From Chloroflexi bacterium HGW-Chloroflexi-8 (GTDB lineage: Bacteria > Chloroflexota > Anaerolineae > Anaerolineales > Anaerolineaceae): a stretch of DNA of 64,000 nt. Shown here one piece after another: positions 29,006-40,039 of the stretch (positions are counted from its first letter, which is position 1; each line of letters begins with the position of its first letter). The translations under genes were made by a program, and so were the position numbers. Below the pieces are notes generated by a model, which did not search any database, was not told the origin of the DNA, and worked only from the letters and a program-made list of their open reading frames with translations. The stretch is from positions 1 through 64,000 of the forward strand of contig PHBS01000002.1 of the NCBI GenBank assembly GCA_002841995.1. Direction: 5' to 3'.

Positions 29006-31336
29006 TCACTTTTTTCCAAATTTGACTTGCTGTAATACCTGCCGATAATCTTCAACATTCGGCGGATTGAGCGCAATGATTGATTCCAAAGTTTCAATTG
29101 CGCCCCAGGTATCACCTTGATCAAGCAGCTTATCCGCTACCTGATCCATTTGCTCGATCGCTTTAATGGTCATATCAACTCGCAAGTATGCCTCTGCAAG
29201 ACGACGGCGTAATTCGACATGATCTGGTCTCTCTTTAACCAATTCCTGTAAAAATGCCAGTGACTCTTTGTTTCTTTTTTGATCCTCAAGAATATGCACA
29301 AAATCGTCAACTTCTTTTAATGCTGCACTATCAAGGGACAATCTGAAATTAATATCAATTAACTGTAGTCTGGCTGATTTCTCTTCTGGTTGTAAGGATC
29401 TCAATTGCTCAAAGATTCTCAAGGCCTGACGCCAATCCAGGCGCTGCATATCAATGTCAGCAATTTTCGTCAATATTTGGACTGCCCACTTTCGATTTGT
29501 TCTTGATTGTTGAGCCAATCTTATTGCTGAGAGATATGATTGTCGAGCTTGATCCAGTTCTGCCAGACGGTAATAAATATCACCTAATTCTAAATACTCT
29601 GAAATAGCTTCATCAATACGATTATGTGATGATAATAGTTCGATAAGATTATTACGTAGGCCTAACTCTAAAGGCACCATTTCTGTCACTCGTTTATAAA
29701 CTCGAATCGCCTGATCAATCTCACCACGAACCTCGTACAACTCAGCTACCAGTGTAAATTTAGTCACAGCTTGCTGAATATGCCCTTCTGAAACTAACAA
29801 ATCTCCCATTTGAATGTGTAATGGAAGGAATGTCGGTGCATAATGCAATGCATGATAAGCCTCTTCCATAGCGGAACGAGTTTTCCCGGCTGCAGCCAAT
29901 TCCCGAACAGTTATCAAAGATTCAACAACCTGGCTGGACTTTGAATTTAGAAGCATTTCTGCCAAAGGCATAGGAGGCGTGCCATCTTTTGCTGGTGGAA
30001 GTTGTGCCCTGGCTCTTTTCAGATATTCTTCCCAGTCAGAACGCATTAATTGGGTTCGAACACTTTGACAGGTCGTTTTCAATACACTTTCATCTCGTTC
30101 TTGAGAGAGGGCTTCCATTGTCGGTTCGTATAATTGGCTTAATTCAACTCTCTGCTCTTCAGGGACGGTTTGAATATCTGCCAATTGAAATGCATGCAAA
30201 AAAGCAAGTGCAGCTTGAGTAAAATTCCCCTGCCGTTCATGGATTTTTCCAATCAGTAAATATGTCCCTAAAGCATATTCTTTTCGCCGTAAAGCTGTAT
30301 TTAAATACCTTAAAGCTCTTTCAGGACTATCGTCAATTAATAGCATACCTAAATTGAAGTAAACAGCTGATTTTTCCAGACCGATCTCAAGAACACGTGT
30401 AAATTCTTCGGCAGCTCGTTTTTCGTTCCCCTGCGTCTGAAGATCGATTGCATGACTTAAATGTAAAAGAATTCGTGTCCTTTCAGCCTGTTCAAGTGAT
30501 AAACCACCTGTCCCACGCGTAAATGGATTTACGGATTTCTTTCCAGACTCATTTTTTACACCCTGTTCATCTGACTGATCAAACAACATCTTCGCCAATT
30601 CTTCTAGAGCCATCTGGCGTGTTTCCGCTACCGGATCCATACGATTGCCTTTTGTTGATTCATCCGGTTCGGCTAATTGTTGTAAATTGGCACTTCGAAA
30701 TTGTTTGGCATTATTTGTTTTAGATTTTCTAAGTATTGGAAGGTTTTGATTGGTTTTTAGCAATTTCATTGCGTACTGAACTTCGCTGCTGTCCGGTGCA
30801 ATCTGAAGGCAATATCGAACTGCTTGAATTGCTTTTGCAGAATCACCTTCAGCCTGCATCAAGGCGGCGGCCGCTAAATACTCATGTGATGCTTCCAGCT
30901 TCTTTCCCATTTTGTCATAAATCATTGCTAATCGTGTACGGGCATTTAGATTTTCAGGATCAATTGCAATTACGTAATTCCAACTTTGAATTGATTTTTC
31001 AACATCACGAGCTTTTAATTGCAATTCAGCAGCTTGCATTCCTGCCTTTACCGCTTCACGTGATCTGCCCATATTTTCATAGATTTTCGTCATTTTTTCA
31101 TATGGAACCGGGTCATTCGGCGAAATGGAGGATACTTTTTGGTATTGGGATAAAGCACTTTCATAATCCTGCATTTCCAGAAAAGAAAGGCCTAAACTTA
31201 ACAATGCCATAGGATCATTTGGATATTCTTCCAATGCTTGTCGGTAAAAATTGGCAGCATCAGTCCATTTTTGGTCCCAGGCTGCTGAATGTCCCTGATT
31301 CATTGCTGCATGAAATGCTTGAAGATCTCCACTCAT
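29006..31336 (-). CDS. Tetratricopeptide repeat protein
   Basis: Many TPR signatures, e.g. WTDAANFYRQALEEYPNDPMALLSLGLSFLEMQDYESAL. Confidence 0.92.
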   Translation of the reverse strand: MSGDLQAFHAAMNQGHSAAWDQKWTDAANFYRQALEEYPNDPMALLSLGLSFLEMQDYESALSQYQKVSSISPNDPVPYEKMTKIYENMGRSREAVKAGMQAAELQLKARDVEKSIQSWNYVIAIDPENLNARTRLAMIYDKMGKKLEASHEYLAAAALMQAEGDSAKAIQAVRYCLQIAPDSSEVQYAMKLLKTNQNLPILRKSKTNNAKQFRSANLQQLAEPDESTKGNRMDPVAETRQMALEELAKMLFDQSDEQGVKNESGKKSVNPFTRGTGGLSLEQAERTRILLHLSHAIDLQTQGNEKRAAEEFTRVLEIGLEKSAVYFNLGMLLIDDSPERALRYLNTALRRKEYALGTYLLIGKIHERQGNFTQAALAFLHAFQLADIQTVPEEQRVELSQLYEPTMEALSQERDESVLKTTCQSVRTQLMRSDWEEYLKRARAQLPPAKDGTPPMPLAEMLLNSKSSQVVESLITVRELAAAGKTRSAMEEAYHALHYAPTFLPLHIQMGDLLVSEGHIQQAVTKFTLVAELYEVRGEIDQAIRVYKRVTEMVPLELGLRNNLIELLSSHNRIDEAISEYLELGDIYYRLAELDQARQSYLSAIRLAQQSRTNRKWAVQILTKIADIDMQRLDWRQALRIFEQLRSLQPEEKSARLQLIDINFRLSLDSAALKEVDDFVHILEDQKRNKESLAFLQELVKERPDHVELRRRLAEAYLRVDMTIKAIEQMDQVADKLLDQGDTWGAIETLESIIALNPPNVEDYRQVLQQVKFGKK

Positions 31337-31351
31337 GACGTTCCATCCTAC

Positions 31352-34129
31352 TTATTGATTTATTGGTTTCAACGATCCCCAGTCCTTACCCGATTTTGCC
31401 TCAGTTGAAAGTGGGATGGAAAGCGCATATGCATTTTCCATAACCTCTCTGACCAATAAAGCTGTTTCATTTAATTCTTCTTGGGGGCATTCCAATAACA
31501 GCTCATCATGGACCTGTAACATTAATTTTGCATTCAAATTCGACTTTTGTAAAGCCTCAGGAAGCCGGATCATTGCTATCTTAAGTATATCAGCAGCTGT
31601 CCCTTGTATGGGTGCATTTATCGCTTCTCTTTCTTCACGGTTACGAACATTCATGTTCGTCGCGGTGGAAAGGTTAGGGAAATATCTTCTTCTACCAAGC
31701 AAGGTTTCCACAAACCCCTGCCTGGATGCAATTTGCCGTATTTCGTCAAGGTATTTTTTCACGCGTGGGAATTGAGTGAAATATGCTTTTACAAAATTTT
31801 CCGATTCAGCCAATGTTAATCCAGTTGTTCGACGTAAACCGAAAGGACTCATTCCATACATCAAGCCAAAATTGATCGCTTTGGCATGCCGGCGTTGTTG
31901 GCTGGTCACCTGATTGAGTGGAATACCATAGATAGCCGCTGCTGTCGTGGCATGAATGTCCTGTCCAGCACGAAATGCGGACAACATGGACTCATCTCCG
32001 GACATATGCGCAACAATGCGTAATTCGATCTGAGAGTAGTCCACAGACAATAGTGTGTAGCCTGGAGATGCGATAAATCCACAACGAACTTTTTTACCAA
32101 TTTCTGTACGGGTAGGTATATTCTGTAAATTCGGGTTAATTGAAGCTAATCGTCCGGTGACAGATCCTGTCTGACTGAATGATGTATGCACTCTTCCTGT
32201 TCTTGGATTCACCTGTAAAGGAAGCGCAATGACATAAGTTGATTGTAATTTGGATAATTCACGATATTCAAGAATCAAATCCACCACCGGGTGAGATCCT
32301 TGCAACTGCTCTAAAACATCAACATTTGTGGAAAAATGACCACTGGCTGTTTTCTTTTTGTTTGGAGATGCGAGTCCCAAAGTTTCAAACAAGGCTTTGG
32401 ATAATTGTTGGGTTGAGTTAAGATTGAACCTGGTTCCAACATGCTCATAAACCTGATTTTCAATCTCCGTTAATCGGTCAGCTAATTCTTTTGTCATTTC
32501 CTTAAAGATCTTGGAATCTAATTTAATCCCATACTTTTCCATTTGAGCAAGAATTGGGATCAAGGGCATTTCGATGTTTTGAAAAATATGGGTTGCATTA
32601 TTTTTTTCCATTGTTGCTTGTAATACCGGCAATAACCGTAATGGCACAACAGCATCCGCAGCAGCATATGGTGCAACTTTCTCAACAGAGACATCAGCCA
32701 TCGATAATTGGTTCTTTCCGGTCCCTATCAAGCTTTCTATATGAGTCATCTTCAAACCTAAATATTGCTCAGCCATATCTTTCAATCCAAGACTAAAGGA
32801 TGAGGGATCGATAAGCCATCCGGCGATCATGGTATCAAATTCATAAGGCTGTACTTCAATACCATACGCGGACAAAACTAAACAATCATATTTTAGGTTG
32901 TGTCCAATTTTTGGTAATTTTTTATTTTCCATGATGGGTTTTAGACCATCTGCGACTTCCAAAATGGACAATTGTGGTTCATTTGTATGATGACCAACTG
33001 GAATATAATAACCAACTTCGGGGTCAACTGCCAGAGAAATTCCGACAAGATCAGCCAACATTGGGTCCGTGTTGGTGGTTTCAGTGTCAAAACTAATTTT
33101 TTCTGCTTTTTTTAGCGTTTTTATCAGAGATTTCAAACCTTCACTTGAATTTACAATGATGGTTTTAATTTCTTCTGTTGGGGCATTCCCAATTTTTACA
33201 AGTGGCTCTCCAAATAAGGTGAGCTGCTGTGTTGGACCGAAACTATTCGCAATGGCACTTAAATCACGTAACCGTCCTATTAAGGTCCGAAATTCTAACT
33301 GCTTGAATATTTCTTCAACTGCTTTGAACTCCAAATGAGCTGTGCTTGCTTTTTCAAGATCCAATACTATATCAATATCCTGACTTATTCTGGCTAAATC
33401 ACGGCTCAAATATGCTAAATCTTTGCCTGCTTCCAGTTTTGTTCGATAGCGGGGAAGAATATCATCCAAGTGATCATAAACTGCGTCCAAAGTTTGGTAT
33501 TCTTCCAGCAATTTCAAAGCCGTTTTTTCTCCAACACCTGGAACACCCGGGATGTTGTCGGATGGATCACCCATCAAAGCTTTTAGGTCCACAATTTGAT
33601 CCGGACGGACTCCCATCTTAACGATTACATCTTTTTCGTAATAGTCTTTGGCATCTGCCATCGATTTACCGGGCAAATTGACAATAATCCGGTCATTAAC
33701 CAATTGCAATAAATCCCGATCACCAGTGATAATTTTTACACCAAGACCAAGTTGGACTGCCTGTTTGGAAATTGAACCCAAAACATCATCGGCTTCAGCG
33801 CCTTCTATTTCAAGGCGTGGAATATCAAATGCATCGATTATTTCGCGGATACTATTAATCTGATGTTTAAGTTCATCCGGCATTTTCGCACGGGTTGCTT
33901 TGTAATCCGGAAAAATCTCATTTCTAAAAGTTTTTCCAGTATCGAAAGCAACAGCTAAATACTCTGGTTTTTCTTTTTCCAATAAACGCAAAATGACGCT
34001 CATGAAACCATAAATCGCAGCGGTAGGTTCCCCACTGGCTGTTTGCAAACTTTCACTAAAATTTGACATCGCAAAGAATGTGCGATAAGCCAGAGCGTGT
34101 CCATCAATAAGATAAAGTGTCGGAGGCAT
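31352..34129 (-). CDS. polA: DNA polymerase I
   Basis: 5' nuclease (GDRDLLQLV, GVPGVGEKTALKLL), proofreading motifs FDTET / HNLKYD / YAAAD, polymerase motifs DYSQIELRI, RRHAKAINFGLMYGMS, QVHDELLLE. Confidence 0.97.
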   Translation of the reverse strand: MPPTLYLIDGHALAYRTFFAMSNFSESLQTASGEPTAAIYGFMSVILRLLEKEKPEYLAVAFDTGKTFRNEIFPDYKATRAKMPDELKHQINSIREIIDAFDIPRLEIEGAEADDVLGSISKQAVQLGLGVKIITGDRDLLQLVNDRIIVNLPGKSMADAKDYYEKDVIVKMGVRPDQIVDLKALMGDPSDNIPGVPGVGEKTALKLLEEYQTLDAVYDHLDDILPRYRTKLEAGKDLAYLSRDLARISQDIDIVLDLEKASTAHLEFKAVEEIFKQLEFRTLIGRLRDLSAIANSFGPTQQLTLFGEPLVKIGNAPTEEIKTIIVNSSEGLKSLIKTLKKAEKISFDTETTNTDPMLADLVGISLAVDPEVGYYIPVGHHTNEPQLSILEVADGLKPIMENKKLPKIGHNLKYDCLVLSAYGIEVQPYEFDTMIAGWLIDPSSFSLGLKDMAEQYLGLKMTHIESLIGTGKNQLSMADVSVEKVAPYAAADAVVPLRLLPVLQATMEKNNATHIFQNIEMPLIPILAQMEKYGIKLDSKIFKEMTKELADRLTEIENQVYEHVGTRFNLNSTQQLSKALFETLGLASPNKKKTASGHFSTNVDVLEQLQGSHPVVDLILEYRELSKLQSTYVIALPLQVNPRTGRVHTSFSQTGSVTGRLASINPNLQNIPTRTEIGKKVRCGFIASPGYTLLSVDYSQIELRIVAHMSGDESMLSAFRAGQDIHATTAAAIYGIPLNQVTSQQRRHAKAINFGLMYGMSPFGLRRTTGLTLAESENFVKAYFTQFPRVKKYLDEIRQIASRQGFVETLLGRRRYFPNLSTATNMNVRNREEREAINAPIQGTAADILKIAMIRLPEALQKSNLNAKLMLQVHDELLLECPQEELNETALLVREVMENAYALSIPLSTEAKSGKDWGSLKPINQ

Positions 34130-34212
34130 TTTTAGAACCCTTTCCTTGGGCAGTAATTATTGGTCTAATTTTAACCCGTTTTTCTTTATTATTCTCATAA
34201 ATACAGAATGTA

Positions 34213-36336
34213 TCAGGTTTTTTGTACCAATGAAATGCCCTGATAATTACGGGTTTGTTTAATAAAATCAACGATCATTCGATTTGAGGGTGTGTAATTT
34301 CCATTGATCAGCATATAACCAGGTGCCCAGAAATCTTTAGAGGGATTATTCTCAAAAAATACAGGGAAGGCTTTAAATATTTGCTTTGATGTCTCTTTAC
34401 GGATTCGATTAATCATCTTTCCTGGAGCTACATTGGGCGATGCTGAAATTGTACAGGAAAGATAAAGTGGACGAATCATTATTTTATCCAAACGCCAACC
34501 ATATGCCAGGGTCAAATCCGGTATCCACACGCCCATTTTCTTTGCAAGGGAACCTGATAAAAAGTGATCAGGAAACTTTGGCAGGAGATAAAAGGTATAA
34601 CTCAGGTTGTTTAAACCCGGTGAAAAAGGCTGCAAAAAAGACTGCTCGGACACTGCCGGATCCTTTACAAACCGTGGTTTCGTTTTTCCGAGTTCATCTT
34701 CCAATAAATCTGGCAAACTCTGGCTTGATTCTTCAGACTGATTCACTTTTTGTGTGTTTTGTTCGATGTCTATTTGGCTTATTCGTTCTGATTCACCTGT
34801 GATTTCCGAGGAATGAAACCAATTTGTACCTGAATTTCGATTTGCAAAGACTTTTTCTTTTTCAAGATCCTCACTTTGGATATTTTCTTTCTCGGAAAAC
34901 TCGTTCACATCTCTTAAAATTGATGTTTCGAGCCTTTCGACTTGATTAATATTCTCCTGCGATGATTCTCCCTGTGTTGCTTTAAATTCTCCAGTAGATT
35001 TATTGGAATTAATTTCTTCTGTTTCAGTAATTTTGATATTTGAATCGTCTTCCTCCCAAGGAAAAGAAATACCTGTTAACTGGTTTAAATCAGCCCAATT
35101 GATGTCTGAATCGTCCAATGATTCTTCTTCAACGATCTTTTCAAATAAACCGGTGTTTATCTTTTCATCCTCCGCGTTTTCTTTTTCTTCGTTGGACTCA
35201 GATTGTTGAATAGTGACTCCAAACTCATCCAGTTCATCTTTTGATTCATCCTCCCAATTTTCAGCAGCCTTTATCCAATCTGCCATGAAATCATGTGGGA
35301 ACATCGCTATTTCGGGATTTGACTCTGTACTGATTTCTTCAACAGACGTGGTTTTTGAATTTTGCTGATCCTCAATGAGGGTCAAATCCCCAGCCAGCCC
35401 ATCCAAAGTCGCCATATCTGTCTCAGAACTTTGATTTGTACCTTCTTCTATTAAATCGGACAGCTCATCCGGAGATACCGGATCACCATTGGTTGGATTC
35501 GAAATGATACCTTCGGTATCTTCATCGATGGAATTACTCATCATTGCCTTTTTTTCAATTTCAGAATGATCAAAATTTCCTGGATCCTGCAAATATTTCA
35601 CCACATAATTGACTTGGGCCTTCGCTTTTTGAATTGGGAAATCACCGTCAAAAATCATCACCAAAGTATCACTTTCGCTAACCGATCGTAAATAAACCAG
35701 AAAATTAGTTGTATCACCAATAAACCGTTTATAGCGCACCAAATCTGTGTGTTTTGGATAACTTTGACGACTCTTCAAGAATGTCGCTAAATCCAGGATG
35801 ACAAATTCACTCAGACTGCCTGTGCTCGCAAAGGCTAATTCATTAACATAATAAATAATTTGCCTGGCATTACATTTTTCAAAGGCAAAGTCAAGACTTA
35901 ACCGTAATTCTTTTAAGTTATCGGTAAACAAAATCCGGCGGGGATTTTGATGAGAACCTGCTACATCCTTTTGATTGCTAACCAATAAAGCTTTGATTTC
36001 CTTAAGAAAATCTGGTAGATAAAATGGTTTGTCACAAAAGGTATCCACCTTGATTTGTTGGCTGATAAGATATTTAGAATTTATATCTGAATGAAAAACA
36101 ATCGTTTTGACAAAGGGTAAATTGTTTTGGATCTTTACAATTAATTTTATCCAATCTGTATCGGAAGAATCGATATCAATGATTAGTAAATCATAGATTT
36201 TATCCGAATCAATTTTTTCCAAATCTTCCCAGGAAAAAACAACATCGATTGCATAATCATTGGATTCTGCGAGGGAAATTTGAATCGATTTCCCAAATGC
36301 GGGATACGAACTGATAACCAGGACCCTGTTTTCCAC
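34213..36336 (-). CDS. Receiver-like domain protein with C-terminal inactive IS200/IS605 TnpA-like domain
   Basis: N-terminal RVLVISSYPAFGKSIQISLA..YDLLIIDID..TFCDKPFYLPDFLKEIKALL; C-terminal LPKFPDHFLSG...FWAPGYMLINGNYTPSNRMIVDFIKQTR aligns with TnpA landmarks. Confidence 0.7.
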   Translation of the reverse strand: MENRVLVISSYPAFGKSIQISLAESNDYAIDVVFSWEDLEKIDSDKIYDLLIIDIDSSDTDWIKLIVKIQNNLPFVKTIVFHSDINSKYLISQQIKVDTFCDKPFYLPDFLKEIKALLVSNQKDVAGSHQNPRRILFTDNLKELRLSLDFAFEKCNARQIIYYVNELAFASTGSLSEFVILDLATFLKSRQSYPKHTDLVRYKRFIGDTTNFLVYLRSVSESDTLVMIFDGDFPIQKAKAQVNYVVKYLQDPGNFDHSEIEKKAMMSNSIDEDTEGIISNPTNGDPVSPDELSDLIEEGTNQSSETDMATLDGLAGDLTLIEDQQNSKTTSVEEISTESNPEIAMFPHDFMADWIKAAENWEDESKDELDEFGVTIQQSESNEEKENAEDEKINTGLFEKIVEEESLDDSDINWADLNQLTGISFPWEEDDSNIKITETEEINSNKSTGEFKATQGESSQENINQVERLETSILRDVNEFSEKENIQSEDLEKEKVFANRNSGTNWFHSSEITGESERISQIDIEQNTQKVNQSEESSQSLPDLLEDELGKTKPRFVKDPAVSEQSFLQPFSPGLNNLSYTFYLLPKFPDHFLSGSLAKKMGVWIPDLTLAYGWRLDKIMIRPLYLSCTISASPNVAPGKMINRIRKETSKQIFKAFPVFFENNPSKDFWAPGYMLINGNYTPSNRMIVDFIKQTRNYQGISLVQKT

Positions 36337-36461
36337 ATAAAAAGTTTAGCAGAACCAAACCCCATATTCAAGAGAAACGAGACCGCAATCGTAAGTTCCT
36401 TGCCAGTTAGTGATCTTGTGAGATAATATTCAAATGCTTCTCTAATTTAAGAGGTTCACAT

Positions 36462-37739
36462 ATGGAATTTAATACAGTTTGCGTAATCGGGTTAGGATAT
36501 ATCGGTTTACCGACCGCCTCCACTTTTGCAACTTCCGGTTTGAAAGTAATTGGGGTGGACGTTAACCTGACAATCATCGATTTGCTTCAAAATGGGCATG
36601 TTCATATTTACGAACCCGGTTTAGGGCAATTGGTTGAAAAAGCAATCCAAACAAGAAATTTAATCATTTCCTCAAGACCAGTACAGGCGGATGCATTTAT
36701 CATCGCTGTGCCAACTCCTTTTTATGGAGATAAAAAAGCGGATTTATCCTTTGTTAAATCAGCGGCTGAATCAATCGTACCTTTTTTACAAAAAGGCAAC
36801 CTGGTCGTTTTAGAATCAACTTCTCCTCCATTAACCACAATAGATATCCTTGTCCCAATTTTAGAACGTTCCGGTCTGACCGCTGGTAGTGATTTTAGTG
36901 TGGCATATTCACCCGAGCGCGTCTTACCCGGTCAAATTTTACGAGAACTAATAGAAAATGCACGTGTAATTGGTGGCATCGACCAGGCATCTGCTCAGGC
37001 AGGGAAAGATTTGTATAAGACCTTTGTAAAAGGTGAGATTATCACTACAACCGCTACAACGGCAGAAATGGTGAAATTGATGGAAAACACCTATCGGGAT
37101 GTAAATATTGCCATCGCAAATGAATTTGCCCGATTGGCTGACAGGTTTGGAGTTGATGTTTGGGAAGCTATTCAAATCGCTAATTTACACCCACGTGTAA
37201 ATATTCTCAACCCTGGTCCTGGAGTTGGAGGGCATTGTATCAGTGTGGATCCATGGTTCCTGGTAGAAGCTGCACCGGACATTACCTCATTAATCTATAC
37301 CTCACGTATCGTAAATGACAGCCAGCCTGATTTCGTGGTTTTGAAGGTCAAGGAAATCTTAGGAGAGCTGGCGGGCAAGAAAATTGCTGCTTTGGGATTA
37401 TCATATAAACCTGATGTTGACGATTTACGTGAAAGTCCAGCGATTGAAGTTGTTGAAAAACTTTGTCAGGCAGGCGCTTTGGTTACTGCTTTTGAACCAT
37501 ATAAGACTGACTTCATGATCAAGCATGTCACAATGGCGAAAAACTTGGACGAAACCATTCGGGATGCTGACCTGATTATCTTGTTGGTGAATCACACCCA
37601 ATTAAAAAGGATTGATCCCTTCCAAATTGTAGATAAGACAAAGGCGAGAATTATTTTTGACACAGTTGGAGGTTGGAATCCGGAAATCTGGAAAAACGCA
37701 GGCTTTGCAACGTACCGGTTGGGGGTCTCAGAAAGGTAA
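36462..37739 (+). CDS. wecC: UDP-N-acetyl-D-mannosamine dehydrogenase
   Basis: VCVIGLGYIGLPTASTFATSG...AYSPERVLPG...GVGGHCISVDPWFL. Confidence 0.92.
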   Translation: MEFNTVCVIGLGYIGLPTASTFATSGLKVIGVDVNLTIIDLLQNGHVHIYEPGLGQLVEKAIQTRNLIISSRPVQADAFIIAVPTPFYGDKKADLSFVKSAAESIVPFLQKGNLVVLESTSPPLTTIDILVPILERSGLTAGSDFSVAYSPERVLPGQILRELIENARVIGGIDQASAQAGKDLYKTFVKGEIITTTATTAEMVKLMENTYRDVNIAIANEFARLADRFGVDVWEAIQIANLHPRVNILNPGPGVGGHCISVDPWFLVEAAPDITSLIYTSRIVNDSQPDFVVLKVKEILGELAGKKIAALGLSYKPDVDDLRESPAIEVVEKLCQAGALVTAFEPYKTDFMIKHVTMAKNLDETIRDADLIILLVNHTQLKRIDPFQIVDKTKARIIFDTVGGWNPEIWKNAGFATYRLGVSER

Positions 37740-37750
37740 CTTGTGATCCT

Positions 37751-38884
37751 ATGAATAATAAGATTCGATTACTAACGATCTTTGGAACACGGCCAGAAGC
37801 ATCCAAAATGTGCCCGGTCGTTTTGGAAGCTCAGTCAAATCCGGCTATTGAATCAATCCTGTGTGTGACTGCCCAACATCGTCAAATGCTGGACCAGGTT
37901 TTAGATGCGTTTCAAGTCACACCGGATTTTGATCTTAACTTGATGGAACCGGATCAAAGCCTGGCACAAATTTCTGCATCCATTCTTAGAAATTTGGACC
38001 CTGTGTTAAAAAATGTTCAACCCGACTGGGTTCTCGTGCAAGGTGACACAACCACTGTTATGGCAACTTCAATTCTTTGTTACTATAATCGCATTAAAAT
38101 TGGTCATGTGGAAGCCGGCTTACGAACCGGTGATAAATGGCAACCCTTTCCGGAAGAAATCAATCGCAAAATTGCAGGAGTTATAGCAGATTTACATTTA
38201 GCGCCAACCGAACACAGTCGCCAAAACTTATTACATGAAGGTATCGAAAACCGTAGAATTGTGGTGACCGGAAATCCTGCAATCGATGCTTTGCGAATTA
38301 TTATTGCTCATCCAGAGCCCTTGGAAGTTAAGAGTTTTTTGAATGAACATGATATTTATGAGCATGGCAAACAATTAATTTTAGTAACCGCTCACCGACG
38401 AGAAAATTTTGGCAAACCACTGGAAGATATATGTGCTGCCATAAAATTTCTAGCCATTAAGTACAAAGATCAATATCATTTCCTGTATCCAGTACATTTG
38501 AATCCTCATGTTCAGGAAACGGTTTACAATTTATTAGGAAACATCTCCAATATCTCCCTCGTACCGCCTCTGGACTATTTACCAATGGCTCACCTTATGA
38601 AGCACGCTCGATTAGTGCTGACTGACTCTGGCGGGATTCAAGAAGAAGCATCAGGTCTGCGTAAACCGACATTGGTATTGAGGGAAGTAACCGAAAGACC
38701 GGAAGGTGTCGCTTCGGGTGTCTTAAGATTGGTCGGTACTGATCCACAGCGGATAATCACCAATACGATTGAACTCCTGGAAGATGAACAGGCTTATCAA
38801 AAAATGTCCCGGGCAATTAATCCATTTGGAGATGGTTATGCCTCTCAAAAGATTATCCGAGCTGTACTCGATTACCAAGAATAA
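37751..38884 (+). CDS. wecB: UDP-N-acetylglucosamine 2-epimerase (non-hydrolysing)
   Basis: TIFGTRPEASKMCPVVLE...VQGDTTTVMATS...GHVEAGLRTGDKWQPFPEEINRK...LTDSGGIQEEA. Confidence 0.94.
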   Translation: MNNKIRLLTIFGTRPEASKMCPVVLEAQSNPAIESILCVTAQHRQMLDQVLDAFQVTPDFDLNLMEPDQSLAQISASILRNLDPVLKNVQPDWVLVQGDTTTVMATSILCYYNRIKIGHVEAGLRTGDKWQPFPEEINRKIAGVIADLHLAPTEHSRQNLLHEGIENRRIVVTGNPAIDALRIIIAHPEPLEVKSFLNEHDIYEHGKQLILVTAHRRENFGKPLEDICAAIKFLAIKYKDQYHFLYPVHLNPHVQETVYNLLGNISNISLVPPLDYLPMAHLMKHARLVLTDSGGIQEEASGLRKPTLVLREVTERPEGVASGVLRLVGTDPQRIITNTIELLEDEQAYQKMSRAINPFGDGYASQKIIRAVLDYQE

Positions 38885-38890
38885 CCACTT

Positions 38891-39940
38891 ATGAATTCGT
38901 CTGAATCCACGCAAAGATCAAATGAAAACAGTATTGCCTTATTACCCAAATTATCGGGTTTAGGTGGTCCTACTTCATTTCAACAAAAAATCATCAAGGG
39001 ATTTGATCAACACGGCATTCACGTCCATTTTGACCCTCAGGATTCAAGAACCAAAGCAGTCTTAGTTAACGGGGGTAGTAAGCAACTATTTTCAATTTGG
39101 AAAGCCCACAAGCAAGGGAAAAAAATTGTTCAAAGATTAGATGGAATGAACTGGATGCATCGAAAAAGAGATACCGGTATCCGACACTATCTTCGCAGCG
39201 AATATGGAAATTGGAACTTATCCTTTATTCGGAAAAATCTTGCAGATCATATTATTTATCAATCAAATTTTTCTAAGAATTGGTGGGAATCAAAGTACGG
39301 TCCGGTTAAAGCCAAATCAGATGTTATTTACAATGGTGTGGATTTGAATTATTACACGCCAGATGGACCTCATTTACGACCCAATGACCATATTCGTGTA
39401 TTATTGGTAGAAGGACACTTTAGTGGGGGGCATGAGTTAGGGTTATTAAATGCAATTAGACTGGTGGTGCATTTAAGTGAGCGATTTGCTCAACGGATTG
39501 AATTAATGGTTGTCGGCGACGTCCCGGACCTACTTCGAATGGAAATTGAATCAGTCAGTAATGCATGGATAACATGGGCGGGTATCCTTTCACCAGAACA
39601 TATACCTGGATTTGATCGCTCCTCCCATTTCTTATTTTCAGCGGATTTAAATGCTGCCTGTCCTAATTCCGTCATTGAAGCAATTGCCTGTGGTTTGCCG
39701 GTTGTTGCATATTCAACGGGATCACTTCCTGAAATACTGCAGGAAGATGCTGGAAGGCTTGCGGATTATGGTGCTAATTATTGGGAACTTGAGCCTGCAA
39801 ATATTCCGGCATTATCCGATGCGGCTTTAAAAATCCTGCAGCGACTCCCTTATTATCGGAAAAAAGCCCGGTTACGTGCAGAGTCCATTTTCGGTCTGGA
39901 ACAAATGGTTGAACGATACGCCCAAATACTAGTTTCTTAA
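38891..39940 (+). CDS. Glycosyltransferase family 4-like protein
   Basis: HLLF..ADLNAACPNSVIEAIACGLPVVAYSTGSLPEILQEDAGRL. Confidence 0.88.
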   Translation: MNSSESTQRSNENSIALLPKLSGLGGPTSFQQKIIKGFDQHGIHVHFDPQDSRTKAVLVNGGSKQLFSIWKAHKQGKKIVQRLDGMNWMHRKRDTGIRHYLRSEYGNWNLSFIRKNLADHIIYQSNFSKNWWESKYGPVKAKSDVIYNGVDLNYYTPDGPHLRPNDHIRVLLVEGHFSGGHELGLLNAIRLVVHLSERFAQRIELMVVGDVPDLLRMEIESVSNAWITWAGILSPEHIPGFDRSSHFLFSADLNAACPNSVIEAIACGLPVVAYSTGSLPEILQEDAGRLADYGANYWELEPANIPALSDAALKILQRLPYYRKKARLRAESIFGLEQMVERYAQILVS

Positions 39941-40039
39941 GGCAAAAGTCAACCTTTTAAAAACTATTTTGAACTTAATTCTTTCTTCATATAATTATCG
40001 ACACAAGAGAATTGTTTTCATAAAAACAGGAGACCGATA

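Noticed and set aside
34213-34640. Calling the C-terminus an active IS200/IS605 transposase or mobile element
   Set aside because: HUH and catalytic Tyr positions are substituted and the domain is embedded in a long receiver-like protein; no element ends were seen.
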